DNA from: an uncultured SAR324 cluster bacterium
GTDB lineage: Bacteria > SAR324 > NAC60-12
Assembly (NCBI GenBank): GCA_902590435.1
Contig: CACIWU010000009.1
Coordinates: forward strand, 1-38,450
DNA length: 38,450 bases
Reading direction: 5' to 3'
This document shows, in pieces, positions 25,519 to 34,348 of this stretch (position 1 is the stretch's first letter; each line of letters starts with the position of its first letter). The translations under genes and the position numbers were made by a program. Below the pieces are notes generated by a model that ran no database searches, was not told where the DNA came from, and was given only the letters and a program-made list of their open reading frames with translations.

Positions 25519-27297
25519 ATGCCATCAAAAAACAAAAATAGATTAAGAAGCCGGGAATGGTTTGATATCCCAAATGATCCAAGTTCTACAGCAATTCACA
25601 TTGAACGTTATACTAATTTTGGGATTTCAGCAAAAGAACTTCGTTCAGGCAAGCCTATTATTGGAATTGCTCAAACTGGCAGTGACTTAGTACCCTGCAA
25701 TAGAATCCATCTAGACCTAGCAAAAAAAGTTCGTGAGGGGATTCAACAAGAAGGAGGTGTCCCGATAGAGTTCCCAGTACATCCAATTCAAGAAACAGGT
25801 AAGAGACCAACTGCAGCTATAGATAGAAACCTACAATACCTTAGTCTTGTTGAAGTTCTGTTCGGTTATCCAATTGATGGAGTTGTATTAACAATAGGGT
25901 GCGACAAAACAACTCCAGCACTTTTGATGGGTGCCGCAACCGTTGATATTCCTGCTATTTGTTTGTCAGCTGGTCCAATGCTAAATGGTTATTGGAAAGG
26001 AAAAAGAGCTGGATCAGGTACAATCGTCTGGAAAGCCAGAAAACTCCTTGCATCAGGAGAGATAGATGAAGAAGAATTTATACAACTAGTTTCAGATGCT
26101 ACAACATCTCCAGGTTTTTGTAATACTATGGGGACAGCTAATACTATGAATTCACTAGCAGAAGGACTAGGTATGTCATTACCAGGTTGTGCATCTATTC
26201 CTGCTCCATTGAGTGAGAGGAGAGAAATGGCTTTTAATACAGGTAGAAGAATTGTAGAAATGGTTGAAGAAGATTTAACTCCTTCAAAAATTTTGACAAG
26301 AGCAGCTTTTGAAAATGCAATCATACTTAATTCTGCTATTGGAGGATCAACAAATGCACCTATTCACATAAATGCAATTGCCCGCCATACGGGGATAAAA
26401 TTAGAAATTAAAGACTGGGAATTAATTGGGTTTGACACCCCTCTACTTGTCAATTTACAACCTGCTGGAGACTATCTAGGAGAGGACTATCACAGGGCTG
26501 GTGGAGTTTCTGCCGTTATGAATGCATTGTTAAAAGAATCTAAAATTAATGGTTCACTTATTACTGTAAATGGAAAAACTGTAGAAGAAAATTATATAAA
26601 TACTCCAACAAAAGATCTTGAGGTTATCAAAAACTTTAACAATCCAATCATGAAAAAAGCAGGATTTGCTGTATTAAATGGAAATATTTTTGATGCGGCA
26701 GTAATGAAAATTTCGGTAATAAGTGAAAGTTTCAGAAAACAGTATCTTTTAAAACCTGGAAGTGAAAATGTCTTTGATGTACGAGCTATAGTTTTCGATG
26801 GACCTGAAGATTATAATGCACGTATTAATAATCCAAAACTTAATATAGATATAAACTGTATCCTAGTGATCCGTGGATGTGGCCCTATTGGTTATCCTGG
26901 GGCTGCAGAAGTAGTAAATATGCAGCCACCTGATGCTCTAATTAAAAAAGGAGTTAAAGAACTACCAACACTTGGGGATGGACGGCAAAGTGGAACTTCC
27001 GGAAGTCCTTCAATATTAAACGTTTCTCCAGAATCTGCAGTAGGCGGCGGATTAGCTCTTTTAATGACAGGAGATATCATTAAAATTGATTTGAATAAAA
27101 GGACTTTAAATGTGCTACTAGAAGATGATGAACTCAAGAAACGTCGAGAGAAAATTAAAATTCAGGAGATAGATAATCAATCCCCATGGCAGGAAATATA
27201 CCGAAATACTGTAGGACAACTTTCGGAAGGTGGAATAATTGAACTAGCGGAAAAATACAAAAAAATCAGAAAAATTATTCCAAGGCATTCCCACTAA
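25519..27297 (+). CDS. xylD: sugar-acid dehydratase, xylonate dehydratase XylD-like (IlvD/EDD)
   Basis: The 592-residue protein belongs to the IlvD/EDD family and, from memory, follows Caulobacter XylD (591 residues) end to end. Shared blocks include RSGKPIIGIAQTGSD, PCNRIHLDL, GYPID, CDKTTPA, WQEIYR and the PRHSH/PRHNH ending. The Fe-S ligands match Cys60, Cys128 and Cys201, and the CDK motif carries the Asp/Lys that bind Mg2+ in this family; GDGRQSGTSGSPSIL (about 488-502) includes the active-site Ser. D-xylonate dehydratase (EC 4.2.1.82) forms 2-keto-3-deoxy-xylonate. The pentonate-type length and ending argue against dihydroxy-acid dehydratase of branched-chain synthesis. It follows the dehydrogenase gene by 80 bases. 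Confidence 0.87.
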   Translation: MPSKNKNRLRSREWFDIPNDPSSTAIHIERYTNFGISAKELRSGKPIIGIAQTGSDLVPCNRIHLDLAKKVREGIQQEGGVPIEFPVHPIQETGKRPTAAIDRNLQYLSLVEVLFGYPIDGVVLTIGCDKTTPALLMGAATVDIPAICLSAGPMLNGYWKGKRAGSGTIVWKARKLLASGEIDEEEFIQLVSDATTSPGFCNTMGTANTMNSLAEGLGMSLPGCASIPAPLSERREMAFNTGRRIVEMVEEDLTPSKILTRAAFENAIILNSAIGGSTNAPIHINAIARHTGIKLEIKDWELIGFDTPLLVNLQPAGDYLGEDYHRAGGVSAVMNALLKESKINGSLITVNGKTVEENYINTPTKDLEVIKNFNNPIMKKAGFAVLNGNIFDAAVMKISVISESFRKQYLLKPGSENVFDVRAIVFDGPEDYNARINNPKLNIDINCILVIRGCGPIGYPGAAEVVNMQPPDALIKKGVKELPTLGDGRQSGTSGSPSILNVSPESAVGGGLALLMTGDIIKIDLNKRTLNVLLEDDELKKRREKIKIQEIDNQSPWQEIYRNTVGQLSEGGIIELAEKYKKIRKIIPRHSH

Positions 27298-27316
27298 AAC
27301 TTAAATTTTGAATTAA

Positions 27317-27877
27317 ATGAAAACTAAAAGTTTTTATACACACTTTTTTTTGATACTGTTTACTTTTAAAAGTATTATGGCATATGAAGAACCAAATTAT
27401 AAAATAGTTCATCAAACAAAACTATTTGAAATTAGATCTTACGGAGAAAGAATAGTAGTTCGAACAAGATTTGGTACTGAAAATAGTGGTTTTTTGAAAC
27501 TATTCAATTATATATCTGGATCTAATAAAAACTCAGAAAAAATTAAAATGACCACTCCAGTTACTATTTTAAATGAAGGAGAAGAAACTGTAATGCAGTT
27601 TTATTTACCATCTAAATTCGAAATGTCAAATACACCATTACCATCTGACGAATCTTTAGAAATATCATCAATTGATGCAGGATATTTCGCTGTTATTAGA
27701 TATTCAGGGAGAACAACAGACAAAAATTTCTACAAACACACCGTTATTCTTAAGAGGGAACTAGATAAAGAAAATATTTTGATAAAAAGTCCACCAATTA
27801 AAGCCATTTATGATGGACCTTTTACAATCCCTTTATTTAGGAGAAATGAAGCTATGTTTTTAGTAGAGTGGAATTGA
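27317..27877 (+). CDS. SOUL heme-binding family protein, exported
   Basis: This 186-residue protein has a signal peptide (about 1-22, hydrophobic core FFLILFTFKSIMA) and then a SOUL/HBP domain: YKIVHQTKLFEIRSYG near 28-43, the family hallmark KIKMTTPVTI near 75-84, and an IKAIYDGPF-type ending. SOUL proteins bind heme or tetrapyrroles; the bacterial role is poorly defined. It begins 19 bases after the xylonate dehydratase stop, so it is probably cotranscribed with sugar catabolism although no functional link is evident. There is no CXXCH motif, so heme, if bound, is not covalent. Confidence 0.87.
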   Translation: MKTKSFYTHFFLILFTFKSIMAYEEPNYKIVHQTKLFEIRSYGERIVVRTRFGTENSGFLKLFNYISGSNKNSEKIKMTTPVTILNEGEETVMQFYLPSKFEMSNTPLPSDESLEISSIDAGYFAVIRYSGRTTDKNFYKHTVILKRELDKENILIKSPPIKAIYDGPFTIPLFRRNEAMFLVEWN

Positions 27878-27947
27878 GGACAAGATTCATTGGTTAAGTA
27901 AAAAACAATTTAAATATAACTAAAGAATAATTCTACCTAAAATGGAG

Positions 27948-28832
27948 CTATCCTCCAAAATAAGGTGAAGCGTAACCAGTAGTCTTTGTATCTACTCTGA
28001 AAAGAGAACCAGCCTGTGGGAACTCTTCTAAGTCAAGATTTCTAGAAGCGGTAGTTATGTAAAGAGTACTAAGATCCGTCCCTCCGAAACTACAACTCGT
28101 AACTTGAGGGACAGGCATTTCTACTTTTCCAATGATTTCGCCACTTGGACTCAAACAACTGATTCTTGATCCGCCCCAATGCGCCAGCCAAACCCTATTA
28201 TCATTATCTACAGTAATGCCGTCAGGGAATCCATCTTCTTTTTTTTCTAGTTGGAAAAATTTTCTACGGTTAGTAATGCTACCATCAGGATATTTGTCAA
28301 AAACCCATATACATCTTTCAAAAGTATCTACATGATAAAGAATTGTGTCGTCTTTTGTTATTGCTGGTCCATTTGGACATATATATGGACCATCCCATCT
28401 AGAACAACTTAAGTCCGTATCAATTCGATATAGGTATCCAGTAGATTTAGTTTCTGGATCGTGCGATCTTCCAGCCCAAATTATACCATTTTTATCACAT
28501 TTCCCATCATTAAAACGATTTTCAGTTTCTTCTGGATCTGGGATCATCAATAATTCTCTCTCCCCGCTACTAATATCAAGAGAGTAAAGTCCTGATTGAC
28601 AGCCAGCAACAAAACCATCATTATTTCTTCTGGGAATTATCCATCCAGTCTTTTCTGAAAGTTCCCAACTCCGCTTTATACCTGTATTTTCTTGGTAACA
28701 ATGTAGTTTTTTACCATCAATATCGACAAAATAAAGAGATTGCTCTGATTCTATCCATATCGGTCCTTCACCGCAAATTGCTCCTACTTTCCAAACACAT
28801 TCTAATTTACCCGCAATTTCAAAGTTAACCAT
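27948..28832 (-). CDS. xylC: SMP-30/gluconolactonase family lactonase, XylC-like
   Basis: The 294-residue protein is a six-bladed beta-propeller lactonase. The divalent-metal ligands are visible: Glu22 (GEGPIW), Asn154 (CPNGPAI) and Asp204 (GFPDGITVD); RFNDGKCD near 106-113 and WAHWGG-type blade motifs also fit, as does the family length. It most resembles sugar lactonases such as Caulobacter XylC (289 residues), which opens D-xylonolactone to xylonate. It is convergent with the plus-strand sugar operon, 70 bases beyond the SOUL gene, so it is regulated separately. It supplies the step between the XylB-like and XylD-like enzymes. Confidence 0.85.
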   Translation of the reverse strand: MVNFEIAGKLECVWKVGAICGEGPIWIESEQSLYFVDIDGKKLHCYQENTGIKRSWELSEKTGWIIPRRNNDGFVAGCQSGLYSLDISSGERELLMIPDPEETENRFNDGKCDKNGIIWAGRSHDPETKSTGYLYRIDTDLSCSRWDGPYICPNGPAITKDDTILYHVDTFERCIWVFDKYPDGSITNRRKFFQLEKKEDGFPDGITVDNDNRVWLAHWGGSRISCLSPSGEIIGKVEMPVPQVTSCSFGGTDLSTLYITTASRNLDLEEFPQAGSLFRVDTKTTGYASPYFGG

Positions 28833-28914
28833 TTTATTTTAAAAGATCTATAAATTATATAATTAGTGTTTTAAATTTTATCAATCATGTGGGAATTATA
28901 CTTAATAAAAAATA

Positions 28915-30741
28915 CTATTTGTTTAGATTAATATCATTCCTTATTTCTCCAGATTGAATCTGCCATAAATAAGAGTAGGTACCATTCATAGAAACGAGTT
29001 CTGTATGATTTCCTTCTTCAGAAACTTGACCATTTAATAGTACTAAAATCCTATCGGCATTTCTTATTGTTGATAATCTATGAGCAATAACTAATGCTGT
29101 TTTCCCTTTAGTTATATTTACTAAATTTGTCTGTATCGCTCTTTCGGTTTCAGTATCGACTGAACTTGTTGCTTCATCGAATATCATAATAGGCGAGTCC
29201 TTTAGTATTGCCCGAGCAATGCTAAGTCTTTGTCTTTGTCCTCCAGAAAGAAGAATCCCACGTTCTCCTACAATAGTTTGATACCCTTGAGGAAGTTCCA
29301 TTACAAAATCATGGAGTTGAGCAGAGCGAGACGCAGATTCCACTAATTGTGGATTTATTTTTTTGTATCCATATGAGATATTTTCAGCAATAGTTCCATG
29401 AAATAGATAAACTTCCTGACTTACAAGAGCTATTTGTTTACGTATTTCCTCTAAATTTATTTCTCTAATATCTATCCCATCCAATAAAACATTACCAACT
29501 GTTGGATCATATAACCGCAAAAGAAGTTTAATAAGTGTAGACTTGCCCACACCTGTTGAACCTGCAATACCAATCATTTCTCCTGGTTTTACTTTGAAAT
29601 TTAATCCTTTTAAGATTTCTGAACCCCTGCCGTAAGAAAAACATACATTTACTAATTCAATTTCACCTTTTACTTTTATAGGTAAATTTTTGGGGTTAAT
29701 GGGGCTTACTATTTTACTTGGAGTATGAAGCAATCCAAATGTTCTTCTTGCACTAGCTTTGGCTCTTTCATATTCGTCTAACGTAACACCCATCCTAGTT
29801 AAAGGCCAAAGTATTCTCTGTATCATCATTGAGAAAAAGACTAATTCACCTACAGTTAGTTTACCCTTGCCATCTAATACCCAATAACTCCCAAGTAAAA
29901 GAACAGCTCCAAAACCTATAGCAATTGCAATTCTAATAAGTGGTACATAGAGGGAACTGAGTTTGATTGCATTAAAGTTTGCTTCCTGATAATTTTTTGA
30001 AGCTTCAACTACCCTTTTTGATTCAAATTTTTCTGCAGTAAAGCTCTTAATTACTAAAATTCCAGCTATATTATTTTCTAATCTACTGCTCAAATTCCCA
30101 ACTGCTTCTCTAACTTTTTTATATCGAGGAGAAATTAAATTTTGATAAAATAGACTTCCCCAAAGAATTATAGGTACTGGTAAAAGTCCCACCATTGCTA
30201 GCTCCCAAGAAATTCCTAACATCATACTTCCTGCAAAAACAAAAAGAACAATCAATTGAAGTATTTCATTAAAACCAATATTTAAAAATCTTTCTATTTG
30301 ATTCACATCATCATTCAACATAGCCATTGTTTCGCCCATACGATGATTCTCAAAAAACTCTATCTCACGAGTTTGTATATGATTATATGCATCTGTTCGC
30401 AATTGATGCTGAACACTTTGAGCTAGATTCATAAAACCGTACTGAAAAGCCCACTGAAAAAGGCTCTCAAAGAAAAAAATTACAACTCCAAGCATAGCTA
30501 AGAAAACTGCTAAATTCCAGGGATCAATTGTTCCTAGTAAATCAGTAATCCAATCTGGTGGATCTCTCCTTAAGGAGTCTATAACCCAGCCCACTAAAAC
30601 TGGTGGCATTAAATCTAAAATCTTATTTGAAATACTTGAGAAACAAGACCACGAAAAAAGTTTCCATTGTGGAATTATGTATTTAAATAGAGACACCATT
30701 GGTGCTTTAGACTCTTGATAATAATTTTTGTCTTTAGACAT
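28915..30741 (-). CDS. ABC exporter half-transporter, MsbA/multidrug type
   Basis: This 608-residue fused permease-ATPase has six helices in the first ~330 residues (type I exporter fold, including the DDVNQIERFLN coupling region near 148). The nucleotide-binding domain follows: Walker A GSTGVGKST near 388-396, LSGGQRQR near 493-500, Walker B IMIFDEATSSVD near 513-524 and AHRLSTIRNADRI. It works as a dimer. The usual Walker A middle (SGSGKS) reads TGVGKS, which still fits the consensus. Substrates in this class range from lipid A to drugs and cannot be told. The gene stands alone, divergent from the Popeye-domain gene across 199 AT-rich bases. Confidence 0.9.
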   Translation of the reverse strand: MSKDKNYYQESKAPMVSLFKYIIPQWKLFSWSCFSSISNKILDLMPPVLVGWVIDSLRRDPPDWITDLLGTIDPWNLAVFLAMLGVVIFFFESLFQWAFQYGFMNLAQSVQHQLRTDAYNHIQTREIEFFENHRMGETMAMLNDDVNQIERFLNIGFNEILQLIVLFVFAGSMMLGISWELAMVGLLPVPIILWGSLFYQNLISPRYKKVREAVGNLSSRLENNIAGILVIKSFTAEKFESKRVVEASKNYQEANFNAIKLSSLYVPLIRIAIAIGFGAVLLLGSYWVLDGKGKLTVGELVFFSMMIQRILWPLTRMGVTLDEYERAKASARRTFGLLHTPSKIVSPINPKNLPIKVKGEIELVNVCFSYGRGSEILKGLNFKVKPGEMIGIAGSTGVGKSTLIKLLLRLYDPTVGNVLLDGIDIREINLEEIRKQIALVSQEVYLFHGTIAENISYGYKKINPQLVESASRSAQLHDFVMELPQGYQTIVGERGILLSGGQRQRLSIARAILKDSPIMIFDEATSSVDTETERAIQTNLVNITKGKTALVIAHRLSTIRNADRILVLLNGQVSEEGNHTELVSMNGTYSYLWQIQSGEIRNDINLNK

Positions 30742-30940
30742 AAATCTTTTTAATAAATCACTATTAAAGTTAAATATAATTAAATAATTTTAACAATTTT
30801 TATTTGATTATTTTCTACATAATTTTATCTATATATATAATGTGGCATATTTTTTGGAGATTTTGTTTATTAAATATATAAATTTACTTATTTTATTAAG
30901 AAAATAAAATTAATAAGAAACTTAAACTGAATTTAGATTT

Positions 30941-31639
30941 ATGCCTGATTGGATATACCCCTTTTTATTGAACTGTGCATATTGCATATGGCTCGCATCT
31001 TTTATGTCTAAAGACATCGTCTGGTTGAGATCACTAACCATATGCGGCAATATTTTTGTTTTACCATTCTATCTCCATAACTTTGACACTCTTTGGGTAT
31101 CAATTATATGGGTAGGGATTTATACTGCTATAAACTCTGTGATGCTATTTTTGATTTACCTAGAACGAAGACCTATTGAGTTAAGTGACATAGAACAAAA
31201 AATTTATGATTCGACTTTCAAGTCACTTGAACCAAGGATATTCAAAAAAATAATTGATATGGGAACATGGGAGAATCTGAAACCAAATGTAACCCTCGTC
31301 AATAGGGACTCGGACTTAGATAGTTTAATGCTAGTAGTTGAAGGAGAAGCAGAAGTCATTTTAAAACATGGTGAACGAAAATTTATTCCTACTGGAGGAT
31401 TTATTGGAGAACAATCTTTTATAACCGGACAAAAGACTTCAGCTGATGTTACAACAGGAGAAGAAAAAACAAAAATTTTAAGATGGGATTCAAATATACT
31501 AAGAAATTATATTAAAGATAAGGAATCACTGAAAGATAACGTTGATTTGATACTTACAGCTGATTTAATTCACAAAATTAGAAGCATGGACGAAGACAAT
31601 GATGAAATAGTCCACTCTCGAGATTTAAAAATACATTAA
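30941..31639 (+). CDS. bacterial Popeye-domain cyclic-nucleotide-binding-like membrane protein
   Basis: The 232-residue protein has three predicted N-terminal helices (about 5-22, 28-46, 50-73), then ERRPIELSDIEQKIY and a cyclic-nucleotide-binding-like beta-roll (about 100-215). The layout and the KILRWDSNILRNYI to LTADLIHKI ending match Popeye-domain (POPDC) proteins, known for cAMP binding in animal heart and muscle and also present in bacteria. The animal DSPE and FQVT motifs are only partly recalled here (FIGEQSF and SADVTT), so ligand binding is uncertain. The protein has no DNA-binding helix-turn-helix, unlike CRP. It faces the convergent aminotransferase gene, 15 bases between stops. 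Confidence 0.8.
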   Translation: MPDWIYPFLLNCAYCIWLASFMSKDIVWLRSLTICGNIFVLPFYLHNFDTLWVSIIWVGIYTAINSVMLFLIYLERRPIELSDIEQKIYDSTFKSLEPRIFKKIIDMGTWENLKPNVTLVNRDSDLDSLMLVVEGEAEVILKHGERKFIPTGGFIGEQSFITGQKTSADVTTGEEKTKILRWDSNILRNYIKDKESLKDNVDLILTADLIHKIRSMDEDNDEIVHSRDLKIH

Positions 31640-31654
31640 TTTTAAATACTACCT

Positions 31655-32920
31655 CTACCAACAAGTCTTTAAAACCTCTAGTGTTAGATCTATTTCTTCT
31701 AAAGTGTTATAATGAACTGGCCCGATTCTGACAACTCCTCCAGAATCTTCAAGTCCCATCAATTTAACAGCTTCTAAAGCATAGTTATGACCATGCCACA
31801 CAAAAATATTATTTTTTGCCAATTTAATTGTAATTTCTTCTGGATTTTTATTTTCTACAGTAAATGAAACTGTGGGCACTCTTCGTGAAAAATCATTTTT
31901 GTTGCTAATTCCTCTAATAGTAACACCTTTCAAGTTTTTTAACCCTGAAACAAGTCGATTACTGAGTGTCTTTTCGTATTCTTGTATCGCATACATGGCA
32001 GCATGTAAATTCTTTGAACGATCATTTAATTCTGAGAAATACATATGATATTCATATGCCATATCATCACCTATCCAATTAAGATATTCCAAAACTCCTA
32101 AAGTCCCTGCCTGTCCTTCATGTAGCTGTGTTCCTGTCTCAAATTTTCCTGGAGCAAAATTATCAGCTGGACGAACTTTATATGCTTCAAGTTTTTCTAG
32201 TAATTCAGCTTTTCCCCATAATACTCCTTGGTGTGGGCCAAAAAATTTATATGGAGAGCAAACTAAAAAATCACAGCCAAGATCCTGAACATTTGTAGGA
32301 CCATGAGGTACGTATTGAACAGCATCTACAAAAACAATAGCTCCCTTCTTTTGGAACAATTCTGTAAGTGCTTTTACGTTATTTATTGTCCCAAGACAGT
32401 TGCTGGCATAATTAATTGCAGCTAATTTTAAGTCGCCTTCATTTATAATTTTTTCAGCTTCATTAAAATCATATTCATAAGAATCGAGATCAAATTTGAG
32501 CCACTTAACGTTCAATCCCAGATCTTCTGCTAAATGCAACCATGGACCGATATTCCCGTCATGATCCATTCTAGTTAATAGAATAGAATCTCCAGGCTTT
32601 AGAATACGACCTATTGATCGAGAAACTGAAAAAGTCAATGATGTCATATTTGCGCCAAAGATTATTTCATCAGATGAGTTTGCATTAAGCAAATCTGCCA
32701 TAGCTTTATGTGCTTCATCCAGAACTTCATCTGATTCAATAGATGTTCTAAATGGTCCTCCATGATTTGCATTTGTATGAATTAAATATTTTTCCATACG
32801 ATCTAATACTTGAATAGGGACCTGTGTACCACCTGGATTATCAAGGTAAATCCTTTGCTTACCATTATCTTTTAATGATAATGCGGGGAACTGTTCACGA
32901 ATTTTGTTGATATCTAACAT
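31655..32920 (-). CDS. class V aminotransferase, cysteine-desulfurase-like
   Basis: A 421-residue PLP enzyme of fold type I. The Schiff-base lysine is Lys225 in CSPYKFFGPHQ; DAVQYVPHG at 199-207 has the Asp that pairs with the PLP ring; DHDGN at 119-123 holds the ring-stacking His region; and the N-terminal YLDNPGGTQVP is typical. The closest type I recall is the 'cysteine desulfurase-like' family (VC1184-like), which lacks proven desulfurase activity and the mobile Cys loop of IscS/SufS is not obvious here. A good AAGGA ribosome-binding site precedes the ATG. It follows livM by 72 bases on the same strand and may act on an amino-acid-like compound imported by that transporter. Confidence 0.87.
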   Translation of the reverse strand: MLDINKIREQFPALSLKDNGKQRIYLDNPGGTQVPIQVLDRMEKYLIHTNANHGGPFRTSIESDEVLDEAHKAMADLLNANSSDEIIFGANMTSLTFSVSRSIGRILKPGDSILLTRMDHDGNIGPWLHLAEDLGLNVKWLKFDLDSYEYDFNEAEKIINEGDLKLAAINYASNCLGTINNVKALTELFQKKGAIVFVDAVQYVPHGPTNVQDLGCDFLVCSPYKFFGPHQGVLWGKAELLEKLEAYKVRPADNFAPGKFETGTQLHEGQAGTLGVLEYLNWIGDDMAYEYHMYFSELNDRSKNLHAAMYAIQEYEKTLSNRLVSGLKNLKGVTIRGISNKNDFSRRVPTVSFTVENKNPEEITIKLAKNNIFVWHGHNYALEAVKLMGLEDSGGVVRIGPVHYNTLEEIDLTLEVLKTCW

Positions 32921-32992
32921 TTATTCCTTATTTTATTAAAAATAATTTATATAACACTAATTGATTTTTATTATTTATAAATTAAATTAATA

Positions 32993-34348
32993 TTAGCTAG
33001 AAGATTTTTCGGGTAAAATACCTTTAGGCATAAATCTAAGAACTAATAATAACATTAAGCCCATAAGTATCATCCTCATATGAGGTGCTACTTCTTTTAG
33101 ATGAAGTATTAACGGACTATTAGTCGTAAAGAAAAAATCTATATTTTCCACCAACCAAAGTGAAGCAGGCTCAGCTTCAATCCATACAAACCAAGTTATA
33201 AATGCTCCAATGATAGCTCCTAAATTATTACCACTGCCTCCCAAAATAACCATGATCCATATTAAAAAAGTAAATCTAAGGGGTATATAGCTACCAGGAG
33301 TAAATTGACCATCTAGAGTGGTTAGCATAGCTCCCGCAATTCCAATAACGGCTGATCCAATAATAAAAACTTGTCTATGACGACTAGTAACATCTTTTCC
33401 CATTGCAGATGCAGCAGTTTCATTGTCACGAATGGCTCGCATCATTCTACCCCATGGAGAATTTAATGCACGTACAGCAAATATTAAAATAGTTAAAACT
33501 ACTATCAAAAAAAGACCCGAGTAACACAATTTAACTATAACACCCGCACTCAATTGCATTTCTTCTCTTAAAACATCCGTTTTAACAATTTCACCATCAG
33601 TTACACCATAAAGCCAAGTAACCATATTTATAAACCACTCAGATTGCAAAAGATCTACCTCATAAGGAACAGGTCTTGAAAGACCTGTAACATTTTTAAC
33701 TCCACGGGAAAGCCAGTCTTCATTCTTTAGAATTGAAATCATGATTTCGGATATTCCCAGGGTTGCAATTGCAAAATAATCAGAACGAAGACCTAACGAT
33801 ATACGACCTATTATCCAAGCTAAACCTGCTGCAGCAAAACCTCCAGCAGCCCATGAAAAAATAATTGGCAATCCTAAACCGCCAAGAAAGCCAGTTTTTG
33901 CTGGCTCAACTTGTTCAATAGCAAATGTTGCTTGGTCATAATAGAATCGCATGAAAACATAACCTATTAAAATTACTAATGCTATACTAAATGACCTTTT
34001 ACGACCTCTTTTAAAGATTTTAAAGATAAAAAATACTACACTAAGTGTTAATATAAGAAAAACAATCAAAGCAAATAATGATGTCCCTCCAACTGACCAA
34101 GCTTTCGAAACAGGCATATGGGATATTAGAACAGCAGTCAATCCTCCAATTGCGGTTGATGCCATTACTCCGGCATTAAAAAGTCCTGCATAACCCCACT
34201 GAATATTCAGCCCCATAGACATTACAGATGAAATAAGACATAGATTTAATATTGCTAATGCCACATTCCACGATTGACCAAAGCCTACTACGGCTAACAT
34301 TAAAGACATTATGGAGAAACATGTAATTGCGCGGATTTTATAATTCAT
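32993..34348 (-). CDS. livM: branched-chain amino acid-type ABC permease, LivM-like
   Basis: This is a 451-residue inner-membrane permease with about ten helices. The family block GLNIQWGYAGLFNAGVMAS is near 47-65; RSDYFAIATLGISEI and the MRAIRDNETAASAMGKD coupling region (about 308-325) are also typical. It is longer than E. coli LivM because of extra residues between about 205 and 265, a feature common in some proteobacterial homologues. Its ATG overlaps the livH stop by 4 bases (ATGA). It partners with the LivH-like permease and the LivG/LivF ATPases. Confidence 0.9.
   Translation of the reverse strand: MNYKIRAITCFSIMSLMLAVVGFGQSWNVALAILNLCLISSVMSMGLNIQWGYAGLFNAGVMASTAIGGLTAVLISHMPVSKAWSVGGTSLFALIVFLILTLSVVFFIFKIFKRGRKRSFSIALVILIGYVFMRFYYDQATFAIEQVEPAKTGFLGGLGLPIIFSWAAGGFAAAGLAWIIGRISLGLRSDYFAIATLGISEIMISILKNEDWLSRGVKNVTGLSRPVPYEVDLLQSEWFINMVTWLYGVTDGEIVKTDVLREEMQLSAGVIVKLCYSGLFLIVVLTILIFAVRALNSPWGRMMRAIRDNETAASAMGKDVTSRHRQVFIIGSAVIGIAGAMLTTLDGQFTPGSYIPLRFTFLIWIMVILGGSGNNLGAIIGAFITWFVWIEAEPASLWLVENIDFFFTTNSPLILHLKEVAPHMRMILMGLMLLLVLRFMPKGILPEKSSS

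Noticed and set aside
27949-27963. TGGAG/CTCCA hairpin at the lactonase stop as a bidirectional terminator
   Set aside because: Only five base pairs and short T-runs on either side; too weak to call.
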